A DNA stretch of 64,000 bases from Pinguiococcus pyrenoidosus (lineage: Eukaryota; Sar; Pinguiophyceae; Pinguiochrysidales; Pinguiochrysidaceae), in the NCBI GenBank assembly GCA_019677205.1, contig JAAMXY010001453.1, positions 1-64,000 on the forward strand, written 5' to 3'. Both the position numbers and the translations under genes were made by a program. This document shows positions 1 to 11,132 of the stretch, piece by piece (the first letter of the stretch is position 1; every line of letters starts with the position of its first letter). The notes under the pieces are model-generated. The model was given only the letters and a program-made list of their open reading frames with translations. It had not been told where the DNA came from and did not search any database.

Positions 1-184
1 GAAGCCCCCCCGGGAACTTCCCACAACCAGTACCCCTTGTACCTCTGTTATCGCGCTAACCATACTTGGTCTTGTACCCACAGCTTTGTACTTGAGTGTC
101 AACTCCCCTACTGGTACTCTGGTGGCTACCACTTCTCCTTGACAGAACCCCGAAACAGTATCCACGTTTGGTACTTTCTCGGGG

Positions 185-584
185 TTACCCATATGATAGC
201 TTCCGCTGGGACTTCTTGTGCCGGGAAGATCCACCGGGCTTCTCCGCGACCCACGAGGGCGCCTTTCTCAACATTTGGCGCAGCCGCTCCAGGAAGAGGA
301 GCCGCGCTGCGACATCATGTCACGCAGCGAATCCGACGAAACCAGCGGCACTGCAGTGCCGCCTGTGGGAGGATCTGGAGCTCAGACCGAGCCAGATCCT
401 GTGGCGTCCGATACCGACCTTCGCTGGAGTTCGTCGCAGCAGAGAGTAGGCGGTTGAATAGGAGCTCCTTGCGCTGTCTTTGTGTCAGCGAGGACACGCT
501 GAGGCCGAGGTCCTCAAGGTGCCAGCTCAGATCCTTTCCGCCTTCGGTCTTTGCGGCTTTGGCCTTCCTTGGAGTTGTGGACAT
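185..584 (-). CDS. small two-exon basic protein, unknown
   Basis: The function is not recognised. The model has two exons, 584-419 and 306-185, joined by a 112-nt GT-AG intron, and encodes 95 residues. The ATG at 584 opens a protein starting MSTTPRKAKAAK. A helical middle follows (QRQRKELLFNRLL), which continues after the splice as ARLLFLERLRQML, and the C-terminus is Lys/Arg-rich. The splice removes a run that would otherwise add unlikely sequence, and both exon phases agree. Two CCAAT boxes lie about 230-260 bases upstream. With no family match, the assignment rests on composition and splice sites only. Confidence 0.42.
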
Positions 585-1014
585 CAGCTACCGGCGGGCG
601 CGGGACTGCGCTGGCGGAGGAAGTGCAAGTGTGGCATGGCGTCTCGTGAGTGGTGCGTTGGGGGTGCAGTCAAGTGTGTGGGTGTGCGGTGTGAATGTGA
701 AGTAAGCGAGCAATTCCGTAGGGGTGAGAGGATCGTGGATAAGTGAGGAAGTTGAGCTATATCGATCCTGAACAGCTGGGCAGCCAGCCGTGTGTGTCTG
801 TCACCAGTGGCCAATCGTCATTAGGTGGGCGGGAAAGATAGCCAATGATCGCTTCGGATCCGAGCCCAGGGGCCTGATGCCCTGTAGTATAGCGCTAGAA
901 GGCTAGTGAGTCGTGATTGATGTAGTCGGATCCGCAGGATCCTCGCCGAGGTGGTGACTTGGCGCACAAGTCCCGTCCCCGACGCAACCAACCAGTTTTT
1001 GTCTACAAGGCGCT
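585..1014. promoter_or_regulatory. intergenic region with two CCAAT boxes
   Basis: No convincing coding sequence was found. CCAAT occurs at 811-815 and 842-846, upstream of the minus-strand gene that starts at 584. Short open frames here have no protein-like character. Confidence 0.3.
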
Positions 1015-1731
1015 TCACAGAGTCCCAACCGTGTCGCCGTTCTCAAAGGCGGGTGATGGAGACTGGGCGAATCCTTCAGTGCCTTTAGAAGCATCGGCGT
1101 CCCAGCGTGGGTCTTCGTCATCAGCGTCTCCGTCATCAGCGTCCACAGGTTCTCCTCGCCTGAGCATGGTGAGCGTCTTTGCAGCACCGGCATGAGGTGC
1201 AGGTGATTGTGAGCTTCGAGAGATGCTCCTCCGTCCAGGTCGCTGAGGTTTGTGAGGAGCTTGGCCGCGACGCCTCCGACTCTCATCCGCTAGCGCCTCA
1301 AGCTCCTCCGGCACGACAAGCGGAGCATTTCGGCTTCGAGTGCAGCGACCTGATGACATGATGAGATACCAGAGCAGCGCGATCCGCGACTGGAGATGTC
1401 ACTGGCGCGTAGAGGGAGGGCAAAATGCCGTCCTCTCGGCGCAGTTCAAACGCTGGCAGGGAGCAACGACGAAGGTTTTTATTTTGATCAAAGCAGGACC
1501 ATACACACTGGAGTACAAGCTATGGGTCAGGTTCGGGGCGTTTCCAACTCAGAACTGAGCTGGATTGATGCGAGGTTTCGATCGCTGGATGCTTGCGCAG
1601 CGTCCCCGAACTTGCGGGGGCAGCTCCAGCAGACGGTAGCAGAAGTCACGTGCATACCCCGAAAGAAGCACTTCTTCATTCACTACCTCGTCACAATGTG
1701 CTGAGCATGCCTGCAGATCTTTCCATACCAC
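1015..1731 (-). CDS. probable multi-exon gene, structure unresolved
   Basis: Three minus-strand stretches look coding, but I could not join them in frame. About 1707-1551 encodes a piece containing EEVLLSGYARDFCYRLLEL. About 1459-1360 encodes FELRREDGILPSLYAPV and more, preceded by a plausible acceptor (CTGCCAG). About 1340-1015 encodes a segment with PEELEALADESRRRRG and an acidic end (DADDGDADDEDPRWDAD). No family was recognised. The gene could be real with unseen introns, or a decayed copy. It lies just downstream of the DUF1517 gene on the same strand. Confidence 0.3.
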
Positions 1732-1806
1732 TCTATCAAAACTGATCTGACTCCATCCTAAAGTGTTTGCGGTCCTTCGCCAACATCTGTCTTTCGTCGC
1801 GGCCTT

Positions 1807-3198
1807 TTAGAGATCGATGAGTTCCGGGTAGTCCATCAGAATCTCTTGGCGAGAGAGCACTTCGTCCGGAGAGGACGGCGTCCACAAGAGCTCGGCGCTG
1901 ACAAGCCCGGAGTCCGGGTCGTCCGTCGACGAGTACGCCGACTTGGACGCCTCTGCAGCGATGGTCTCCAGAAGCTCCACCACGGAGTTCTCCGTGACGC
2001 GGGCGCGTCCGCTGCAGATGTCTCCTACGACGCCGCTCTTGCCCTTCACGCCGACTATCATCGTCACCACGGCCACGGTGGGCCGGCCTCCGATCTGGCC
2101 CGGTGTCATCAAGTCCATCGGGTTCTCGTTCTCAAACTTGCTACGCTCGAAGATGACACGCTTGTTGAAGGCCGTCTCCGCGTCCGCCACGTTGTCGCGG
2201 AACGTCGAGGCGTCGAAGTTGGCGGCTTGCCAGTTGCTCCGCTGGCGAAGTAGCGTCAGCGCCACCTCGCTGGTGATCTCGCCCATCTTCCGAATCGAGT
2301 ACAGGTTGCCCTGCCTGCCAGCCGCGCCCCCCGCGTCGCTGGCGGCAATCGCGGCCAGGCGGCCAATGACGGAGTTGCTTCGGTCCTTGAGGTTGACGGC
2401 GAGGTTCAGCCGCACGACGGTGATGTCGCTGGCTCCCTCGGCCGCCCGGGAGTCCCAGAAGGAGCCGAGGCGGTCGGAAGCGCCGGCAACGACACCCCGG
2501 AACACTTGGAAAGCCAGATAGAAGAACAGAGGCCAGGCGAGCAGCTGAGGGATGCCAAGCACCGGCGCTCCGATGTACCCGTACCCCCCGAAGCCGCCGA
2601 AGCCGAAGGGCGAGTAGAACGGGGAGAAGCCAAAGCCGGGCACGACCGGGTTGATGTTCAGCACCGTGGGGCCTGGCGACGAGTAACCCCTGTTGCAGAC
2701 CAAGGAAACGCCAACGTTAGGCCTCAAGCACGGCCAAAGTCCCCCGTCCGCACGGGTTTCCGCCCGTCCCTTTCTCGAAGCTCTTCCACGCGGAGCCTCC
2801 CACATTCGGTCCTCCTTCCGCGATCCACTTCGCACTCTCTCCCACCATTCTCCACCTTCTCCTCCGCTGGACGAGCTCCTGGTGACAGGCCGGATAAGTA
2901 GAACACCTCACCTGCTGCTCGAGCGAGGAGAGCTGTACGAGCGCGATGGAGCCGAGTAGGACCTCGACGGGGCTGAGCGGCTGAAGCCGCCAGATCCGCT
3001 GCTGATCCGGCCTCCGCTCTGCGCCGCCTCCGCAGACAGAGGCGCGAAGGCCAAGCTGGCGGCCAGGGCCGCCGAAGCGAGCTTCTTGCCGACCTCTGCC
3101 GGCGTTTGAACCATCTTTGGCGCGGCGCGGCGGACCTGAAAGGCGTCGCCGGTGCCCAAGCACAGCGCGAACACGGCCAACGCAGCAGCGCGCATCAT
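1807..3198 (-). CDS. DUF1517 (FLAP1-like) plastid protein
   Basis: There are two exons, 3198-2912 and 2689-1807, with a 222-nt GT-AG intron, giving 389 residues. The N-terminus (MMRAAALAVFALCLGTGDAF) is a signal peptide with Phe just after the predicted cleavage site, followed by a basic stretch and a second hydrophobic segment ending in Ala-X-Ala. This is a bipartite plastid, possibly thylakoid, presequence. The Ser/Arg-rich part (SGGRISSGSGG, then SRSYSAPSRSY) and the Gly/Phe-rich segment before a membrane span (QLLAWPLFFYLAFQVF) are typical of DUF1517. In Arabidopsis this family includes FLAP1, linked to acclimation to fluctuating light. The C-terminal half (TVVRLNLAVNLKDRS onward) is the conserved domain. 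The ATG is the first of two adjacent Mets. The gene is transcribed divergently from the lipase gene. Confidence 0.85.
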
Positions 3199-3693
3199 GT
3201 TGAGCTGAAATACAGAGGAAAAGAGTGCGAGGCAAAGGGACGCCCAAGAGACGCCACACGTGACTCAGCAGAGAGGCGTTTTGAAGAGAAATGGCGGCCG
3301 CAGTTTGAGGTTGAAAGTTGAAACAGGATTTCACAATTTCAATCTGGCGGTGGCGCATCCTGTTATATGGCAACTGGGCGTGATTCCCAATGATACCAAG
3401 TAGGGGATTGGTGGTACGAGACGAAGCTCGCTTGTGACCGCCGACCAATGCGCCAATCGCCCACCGGCGGGAAACTGTCTTCAGTCTTCAAGCTGGTTCG
3501 TCGCTTTTCGATCCTGCGCAGCGGATCGAAAAGCTCGGACCAGCCCGGCGCCGCGAATTCAGCGAATCATCCTCTGAAATTCTGCGGAAATGGAAAATGG
3601 AGCGCTTTGGAGCTCTTCTCTCCAGCGCCGCAGAGCCATTCGCCGCTCTCGTCGTGCCTCAACCTGCGCTTTTCTTGGATTTTGTTTGCCGTG
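3199..3693. promoter_or_regulatory. divergent promoter with paired CCAAT boxes
   Basis: This is the intergenic region between the DUF1517 gene (minus) and the lipase gene (plus). Two CCAAT boxes lie 8 bp apart at 3445-3449 and 3453-3457. The lipase frame is open upstream to 3448, so a start there in the same frame (MRQSPTGGKL) cannot be excluded. Confidence 0.4.
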
Positions 3694-6196
3694 ATGAGTG
3701 ATCCTTCACGAGAGGGTGCGGAGCAATCAGCCACAAATGGGATAAACTGGTTTGGCTTGGGCGCCGAGAGCGTCGGCGTGGGAGAGCAGGCGGTGAACGT
3801 GGGCTTTGGTATTGCCAGCCAAGCCACCACTTTTGGCTTCGATGTGGCGAGTTTCTTCATCCGAGGCACCGCGGATGCCATGGAGGGCACAGCCGGTCCG
3901 AATCCGGTGTCCTCGGTGAGCCCCTCGCGAGTTCTTTGGCAGAAACGGAATTTTCATTTCGGGAAACACCTCCTTTGCTGCCACAGATACTGCATGTGAC
4001 GGAAAGCATCGTTGGCGCAGCGCAGGACATCACCTTGGCAAGCCAGAGCTTCAGCTTGGCAGTCACACAGGCGGCGCTGTCCGGTATGAGAAGCTTGTTG
4101 GCAACAGCTACGACGTGCCGGCGTCCTTTGAATGGACCTGCCGCTCATGGGATGGTCGTCGGACCTTGCAACAGGGGCGCATCACTCGCTTGCTTTGGCC
4201 GGGTCTCCGAATGGGGAGCTCTTGAAGCTCATCTTTGGGATGGAGATGGGTCTGGCCTTGCTCCGGGTTGACCAACTCGTCCGCAACTACATGGAGCCCC
4301 TAGCAGGTGCAGACGCAGATGCAGACTCTGTGGATTCTTGGTTGTCGTTGTCTTTTCCACGTTTCTCGTGGCAGGAGGACCTCAACGCTTTTCGCTCTCT
4401 GCAGCCATTCCGATTGTGACGCTGCATCGAGCGACGGTCAAGTGGAGCGGCATGCAGCACGAGTGGCAGCGACGGCTCCCCCAGTTCGCTGCGGAGGATC
4501 CGACGATCACGAGGAAGCTCTTGCCAATCGGCAGTGAGAAGGCGCTTCGGTGCGTTGGGGCTTGTTGCTCCAGTTCGTCGCTCCATTGAGAGAGCCAGGT
4601 GCATCTGGGTGACGCTTCGCATATCGACAGATACGCTGCGGCCTCCTTGGGCTCGTCGTGGAAGGCCGGCCTCGTCAACGGCGTGTCCTACACATCAGCA
4701 GTTGATGCCCACCGACGGGCGAGAGAAGCCGCCGAGGGCGGGTGAGCTCCTGTGAACTTGGCTGAGGTGCCAACCTCCTCACAAGCCAATCCACATCGTC
4801 CTCCTCTCCGTGTGCAGGGAAGGGGCCATGGCGCTTGCAGCGGCAGGATTGGATTCCGATGCCGAGGTGTGACCACAACCGTCTTCGTGCGCGCCCCACA
4901 ACGCACTTCTCGCTAAGCCAGCCTCAGGTCCTGCTTTTCGAGAATCGCAATGCCTCCCTCTTCTCCCCCGGGCACATGGTCCTGGTGGACTACGACGAGA
5001 ATGCTGTCTACGTGTGCATCCGAGGGACCGCGTCTACATCAGATGTGCTCGTGGACCTGGTCTGCCATGCAGTACCATACAGGATGGGTAGGGACTTCGC
5101 CAGCGACAGACTTGCTCTCTAGTGCTGCCCATCGCTCACCTTGGCTTTGCCCTGGATTGGATGCGACTAGAGAGCCAGGATCTCGAAGGATTCGCTCACG
5201 AAGGCATGCTCACCGCAGCGCAGCGACTGGGCCCAAACTTGGCTCCAGCGGTCAAGGTGCGTAGCCAGAATCTAGGCACGCCACTAGTGGCAGGATGGAG
5301 CTAGTGGCAGGATGGAGCTAGTGGCAGGATGCAGCTAGTCGCAGAATGCAATAGAACCGATGCTCAATGACGCGGAATGATCATGGATGCAAGCAGGATG
5401 GTATCGAAAGGCTGCGCGCCAGGCAGGCTGAGACTCCGCAGGCTTCTTCCATTAACAAGATGGCAGGCGTCGGACAGGTTCGCGTGGGAAATCTCGCCAT
5501 GGGATGGTCAGCTGAGGCTCAACGTTGCTCGTTTTCCCTTCACGTTGCTTTTCTAGAGACCTGCAAAGATCATCGTGTGCGGCCACTCGCTGGGAGCTGG
5601 CGTGGCGTCGTTGCTTGCCTCCGAGTGGCGAGAGCATGGCCTGGGCACGGGGATGGATGAGGCCGTCCCGATCACGTGCTTTGCGTTTGCGTGCCCGCAG
5701 GTGCTCAGCAGAGATCTGGCGCAGAGCATGGACGACTTCTGCTACTCGGTGGTGCTTGGAGACGACGCGGTGCCTCGCCTGAGCCTGGCCACGGCCTGCG
5801 ATCTGCGCGAGTCCGTGATACTCTTGTCCTCGGACGACCAGCAGCAGGCGACGGACCACGACCTGGTCGCTGCGCAGGCTCGGTCGCTCCTGCCCGACAA
5901 CATCCAGCGTCTCTACCCTCCGGGCCAACTATACTATTTGCGCGCCACCGTAGAAGGACCAGACAATCATGCGTATCTGCTCGAGAGCAGCGACATCGAG
6001 GAGCTGATCATCAGCAGCGACATGCTAGGTACCGTGACCCTACATCATGCTGCAGCTACTCGGCCTCGGACTCTTCTTTCTAACCTTTTCGCGTTGCGCA
6101 TCCTTCCCAGCGTCGCATATGCCGCACCGATACCTCGCAGCGGTGAGCAATGTCGAGGAGGCTGATACGGCCGGCGAGTGTTCGGTGCATCTCTAG
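3694..6196 (+). CDS. class 3 lipase, sn-1 diacylglycerol lipase type
   Basis: The model has ten exons: 3694-3915, 3987-4083, 4175-4306, 4375-4549, 4595-4741, 4818-4866, 4928-5087, 5123-5256, 5557-6028 and 6111-6196. All joins are GT-AG and in phase, giving 557 residues. The alpha/beta-hydrolase core shows VYVCIRGTASTSDVLVDLV before the active site, the serine elbow GHSLGAG in exon 9 and the Asp-containing segment DNIQRLYPPGQLYYL. A final His motif (SHMPHRYLAAV) completes the triad. Exon 3 carries ELLKLIFGMEMGLALLRVDQ, typical of the DAG lipase branch. The expected reaction releases the sn-1 acyl chain of diacylglycerol at a membrane. The introns are very short (35-91 nt), apart from the 300-nt one before exon 9. 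Confidence 0.82.
5281..5350. repeat. short tandem repeat in lipase intron 8
   Basis: About three and a half imperfect copies of an 18-bp unit (CTAGTGGCAGGATGGAG) occur inside the intron between lipase exons 8 and 9. They sit near the 5' splice site and account for some of this intron's unusual length. Confidence 0.8.
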
Positions 6197-6296
6197 GATG
6201 ACGTAGACTAGACACAGAAAGGACACCGCAGTTTTGAGCGTGACAGTAAGACTTGTTTCCAATTGCCTGTCTTCTTTTGAGGTGCCTGCTTCGTAT

Positions 6297-7800
6297 CTAC
6301 ACGATGAAGGATCCCCGGGGGCCTCCGAATCGGCCAAATTTCTGTCGTTCTACAGGCCCGGTGCGGGATATGGTGGCGTCTTGGGCGCCTTTCCCTTCCC
6401 ACACGCCATCTTCTTCGTCGTCGTCCTCGGGAACGCCCCACCACCAAAACAAGCTGGCAACTACTCCGTACTGCTTTTCCCTTCTTGTCTCCTGATGCAT
6501 CAAACTCTCTACTTCCTTCTCCGCTACTTCTACATTTCCCCGTGGCATGAAAGAGACTTCTGTCCCGTTTTCCTGCACCGTTTCTGCGCTTGGCTGTGCT
6601 ACAACAACTGCTTCCGAAGCGGAGTCCTCCTCGGCGCCCCCTCCCAGGTTCTGGGTCGTATCGTCGCCTAGCTTCTCCGACTTTTCGTCCTCCTCTCTCC
6701 TGGCGGCATCCTCTTGGCCGCCTTCCTGTGGATGCTCCTCTCGGGCCTGCTCTGCCAGCCTCGTTCGCAGTTGACTCAAAGGAAGCAAGGCGCCGTTCGC
6801 TTCCTTGTCCTCGCCACCTCCTTTGAAGAAGCTACTTCCCCTCGCGAAGGCCTCTCCCAGCAGGGGCGTCTCGTTCTCAGTCTCGTCCTCGGACAGGCCC
6901 GGGGACGGCATGGACTCGTGCTTTACCAAGACGAAGTCCGTTCTCGTGCTCTCCTCCTTCTCCATCGCCATCTTCCGCAGCGCATCTCGCAGCGCCTCAT
7001 TCAGCGCTTTCTGCTCTTCGAGCTGCCTGCTCAGCTTCTCTGTGCTCGGCGCCTCGGCCAGCTTCGACCGGAGATCCTGGATCTCTTTCCGGAACAGGTC
7101 TCGCGCACGTTCCAGTCTCTCCGACTTTGCTTCCGCCTTTCGGGTGACACGGACACAGCATCAATCAAAAGAAGCAAGAGACACGCGAAAGCCGACCTGA
7201 ATTGCCATTGCAGCGAGTTCGTCGGGGTGTCCATGCCTACCTTGCTCGCCCTCTGCTCCACCTCCTCCACCGCTTGCTCTATGGCCGAAGTGGAAGTCCA
7301 TCCTCCGCCCTGAACGACGCGCGGGCAGCACTGCGGTCAGAGGCCCAAGCAGGACACAGCGGCCGCTCCTCCCCATCCGCCTGCCCGCAGCCCTTCCATC
7401 CCACCCCGCTCCCGTCTCTGCAGCTCTCGAGGCCAGCACAGCAGCCGAACCGCGGGAGGTCCTGGCACCGTCCACTCCAAAGTTGCAGCCCTCTCCGCCC
7501 GGGAGCAGAACGGAAATCGCGGCCTTTCGCACTTCTTCTCCCCTCCCCATCCGTCCCCATCATCCGCAGCCGCTTGGCGAGAAGCCCCGATCAGCTGTAC
7601 CATACCTCTCCAGCTCCGCCTGCGGGAGGCCCCAGCGCTTCCAGCCTCCGCACGGCGGCCTCGATTTTGGCCGCACAGCGGTGGAGGAGGGCTCTGGTCG
7701 CGACGTTTCGCTCGGACGCCGGCTCCACGCGCCCCGCCGCGACGTTGGCCAGTTGGAGCGCTTGCGAGAGCGACGCCGTCGCCTCGCGCCACGCGTCCAT
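6297..7800 (-). CDS. coiled-coil protein, unknown function
   Basis: Three exons (7800-7606, 7309-7241 and 7136-6297) join in phase 0 at GT-AG introns, giving 367 residues. The first exon is helical (MDAWREATASLSQALQLAN). The spliced middle forms a clear coiled coil (EEVEQRASK joined to AEAKSERLERARDLFRKEI, then LSRQLEEQKALNEALRDAL). The last third is acidic, Gly-rich and disordered, with a short hydrophobic run, VVASLFWWWGV. The ATG at 7800 is the first Met in frame; the frame stays open further upstream without an ATG, so an extra 5' exon is possible. The gene converges on the lipase gene, with 100 bases between their stop codons. No domain was recognised. Confidence 0.6.
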
Positions 7801-8218
7801 GGGCGGGCGCAGCGCTGGCGAGCGCCGCTCTTCCTCCGCGACGTGGGCGGCGTCAGCTGACCAGCTGGCAGCGGAGGACAGACGGATTCGAGGACGGGCG
7901 GATGTTGGGATACTGAGACATGGGCGTCGGTTGACTGTCGTCGGCTTTTGGCCGTGTGACAGTCGCGGTTGCAAGCTCTGCTCGTGGGCACTGTTTATGT
8001 GAGAGAAGGGGTCTCTGGAAAAAAAAAGTATCGATGGCGGCGTGGGACCTTCCTCTCCACATGCACCATGCGAGCGACACGGTTCACAGGTTGATGAAAG
8101 GATGTTGACTGCGTTGCGGGCGGCTCTCACATCATGAACGAGCAAGGCCACCACGTCACCACAGTCCTGTGTATCGATGCGCCGAGGAGGGAAAGTCGCG
8201 TTGCCCCCCCCGTTCCCG
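7801..8218. other. intergenic region, no gene seen
   Basis: This is the 5' flank of the coiled-coil gene and the 3' flank of the first histidine kinase gene, both minus strand. The minus frame 7591-8154 is open through much of it but shows no protein-like composition beyond the first coiled-coil exon. Confidence 0.4.
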
Positions 8219-11019
8219 TCAGATTCCTTCGCTTCGCGGCGAAGGTCTGGAGCGGAACCAACGACCTTCCGCGCCCTCCTCTTGGCGCATCAGGAAGAAG
8301 CTGATCAACTGCACAGACCGACGCTTTCGTCAGCGCCATCCACAAGCATCTGTGCCTTCATACGAACTTACCCTCATGAAATCCAGATGGCCATACGGCT
8401 TCTCCAGCACTCCATCGAAGCCGGCCGACCTGTACACGCTTTCATCCTGCGTGATCAGGGCGGTTCCGGCGATGATGACGCCTGCGTAGCCAGCTCGGCG
8501 CAAGTTCTAGATCCATGGCGAGCACATCATTGGCTTGAGCTCATGCATCTCCCCGAGCAAAGACTGCAGTACCTTGCACACGTCAAAGCCATTCTCCGTC
8601 CCGAGCATCACGTCCACGAGAAGAATGTCGTACTCTTGTCCGTGGATTCGGCGGCTCTCCACACCGTCAAGCTGAAGGTCCAATGAGAGGCACTGATAAG
8701 GTCAATATGCATCTCTCTTTCTGAAGTTGAGACGCACCATTCTCTGCACAAAGCGGTCGTCCATGACGTGCAAGGAAGCTCCGCACTGCTTTATGGAGTA
8801 TATCGCAAGCGGCCGCACGGCAGCATCGTCGTCGATCACCAGGAACTCCAGCTTACGCCTCTTTCCCACGTTCTGCCGAATCGGTAGCGCTCGTTAGCAT
8901 GCGTGAGAGCCTCAAGTCGCGGGCGCGGATGAAGCCTCCGGTGGTGGCGCGCGTTCCCCTGTCTTGGTGCTTACCACCGCTTCGACGTACTCCTCGGCCA
9001 GCTTCAAATTCATGTCTCTAGCCGCTCGACGAGGGCGCTCCAAAGGCTTGCGAAGATGCGAGTGAGATCTGTCCTCGAAGCCCTCTTTGAATTGGGACGT
9101 CTTGCTTGGGTCGAGGGGAAGGAAGAAGCTGAACCTGACGCCCGTGCAGACGTACTCCCTGATGGTTTCATCCCAGCGATGCATCTCCGAGCGGGCGGTG
9201 ACACCGTGCATCTCCCGAGCCACCACCTCCGCGACGTATACGCTCAAGGGATAGTCGGCAGCCTCGGCATGATCTCCGTCAAAGGCGCTGGGGATGTTCA
9301 CCAACGCCACCGTGCCAGCCTTGAGGAAGTCGGCTGCATCGACCCCGCCAAAGCCATCGCTGTTGTCTTCCACGAAGAATTCCGCCACCAGGCCTTCGTC
9401 CACGAGATTCGTTTGGGGCAGAAACCGCTGGTGAGACCGGACCTTCCGCATCCTGCAGGCTCGATGTGCTGTGCGGAAGGGCTTACCCGAGTCCAGAATG
9501 CTGCGTCCGCATTCCATGTTGCCACGGTGATCACAGTCTCGAGACGTGCCGTCGTTCAGGAGGTGATCATTGGAATATGACGGTCGCGGCATCGGCCCCT
9601 TTCGCACCCGCAGCACCAGGCGGATCTTCGGAATGTCCTGGGCGTCGCACGCCCGCCGCCGAAAGCAGGCTCTGGTGTGCTTGAGCGACGTGTAGACGCC
9701 GTTGTCGATGATCTGAAAGAGCCGACGCGAGTCGGTCCATGCCACCACGTCGTCCTGAACGTCGATTTCGAATCGCACATCCTGCGACATGTTCTCGTTC
9801 ATAAGCGCGACCTCGCGGAGGACGTCGGAGAGGCGAGTTGACTCCGGGACGAACTGGAGCCTCAGGTTTGCCACGATTCGCTCGAAGTCCAGAATGTCCG
9901 TGGTCACCGTACCCAGCTGCCTTGCACCGGAGACCATGCCCATCCAAACCCGGTCCAGCGACGCCTTGCGTGCCTCAGAAAGATTCGGCAGGTCATTTAC
10001 GCTCAGCGGATCCGCGTCGGTGATGGCGAAGAATCTCGCGCCACCGATGATCGCCTGCGCATCCGGCGGTTACAACGAATTTGTCAGCCTCGCGGCCCTT
10101 TCCACTTGAGCGACACGCGCAGAACCTTCACTCTGGTAGCCCACCTGCAGAGGATTGCGGAGGGAGCAGCAGAGGAACTTGGCTCCCTTCTCGATTCGCC
10201 GCTTCAAGTCCCGCGCGTTCTCGGCGTGCGCTTTGCTCTCTATCGCGATGAGGAACTGATTGCGGCGCAGGATTTCGTGGAAGTGGTAGAAGAGAATGAG
10301 GAGGACCGCCGGCGTCATGCACATCACCGACGCCATCGTGCGCTGATAGTGCGGCTTGGGCAGATTGAAGGTGCTGAGGTCCGCCTAATGCACGGTGCCA
10401 TAGAAGGTGAGCGTCGTGATCCACTTGGAGGCGCTCCCGTAGGATCGCTGCTTACCTCCCAAAGTTGGTAGAGCCACAAGGCCGCGCCGGCGAGGAAGTA
10501 GATGGACATCATGTCCGCGGGAGAGACGATGAAGAACCACGCGATACCGGAGACGATGGTAATCAGGGTCACCCTTGCCACGGGAAGGATGCTGATCTGC
10601 AGGCCAAGGCAGTTGACGGGGATGCTCTTCCCCGAGTGCTCCGAGCTCAGCGGCGATAGATCAGACGTGCATTCGTCGACGTAGTGATGGGCCATGGCCG
10701 CGCGCACGGTGAGCATGAGGACAGTAATCGCCCCCGACGTCAGCAAACGGCGCCGTGTCGCGAGTCGCAACTGCCCAGCTGTCACCAACGGCGCCCTCAT
10801 TTGCCTGTCCACACGCAGATCATGCAGCCACTTCAGCCACGCCCCTGGCATGATCGCGTAGCACGCCACCCACAGCACTGGATAGTCCGAAAACCTCGCG
10901 GTCTCCTCGGAGAGGCCTTCTTCTCCGATGGTGCTATACAAGATGACAATCAATACACTCAATGCAATGCAAAGGTACAGAAACCACATGGACATGTTCC
11001 GCCGTGCAATGTAGGTCAT
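8219..11019 (-). CDS. membrane hybrid histidine kinase homologue, degenerate kinase core, intact receiver
   Basis: There are seven exons: 11019-10456, 10384-10145, 10054-8975, 8872-8738, 8692-8573, 8506-8372 and 8308-8219. All join in phase 0 and encode 787 residues. The first two exons hold about six membrane spans (FLYLCIALSVLIVILYS; ITIVSGIAWFFIVSPADM). The dimerisation helix follows (RDLKRRIEKGAKFLCCSLRN), but the H-box His is Cys and the following Glu is Ser. In the ATPase domain the N-box Asn is Thr (VYTSLKHT), the G1 box reads EDNSDGFGG and no G2 glycine box is visible. The C-terminal receiver is intact, with an acidic pocket (FLVIDDD), a phospho-acceptor Asp (ILLVDVMLGTENGFD) and the conserved Lys (VLEKPYG). 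The neighbour upstream is its paralogue. It probably cannot autophosphorylate. Confidence 0.8.
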
Positions 11020-11132
11020 CGCCTGAATATCCCGCGCAGGCGTCGAAACGATGGGAAGTCGGACAGCATTAGACAACTGTCGGCAGACAATGCTGCACGC
11101 CGTGCCGGCATGAGCTTGGTTCCTCTCTCGTC

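Noticed and set aside
37-705. Plus-strand open frame of about 220 codons at the left edge
   Set aside because: It starts at TTG, has a composition unlike a protein and overlaps a better-supported spliced minus-strand gene.
1549-1731. Resemblance of GYARDFCYRLLELPPQ to a third degenerate H-box
   Set aside because: Only a few residues agree and no membrane or ATPase segments could be found around it; too weak to call a kinase.
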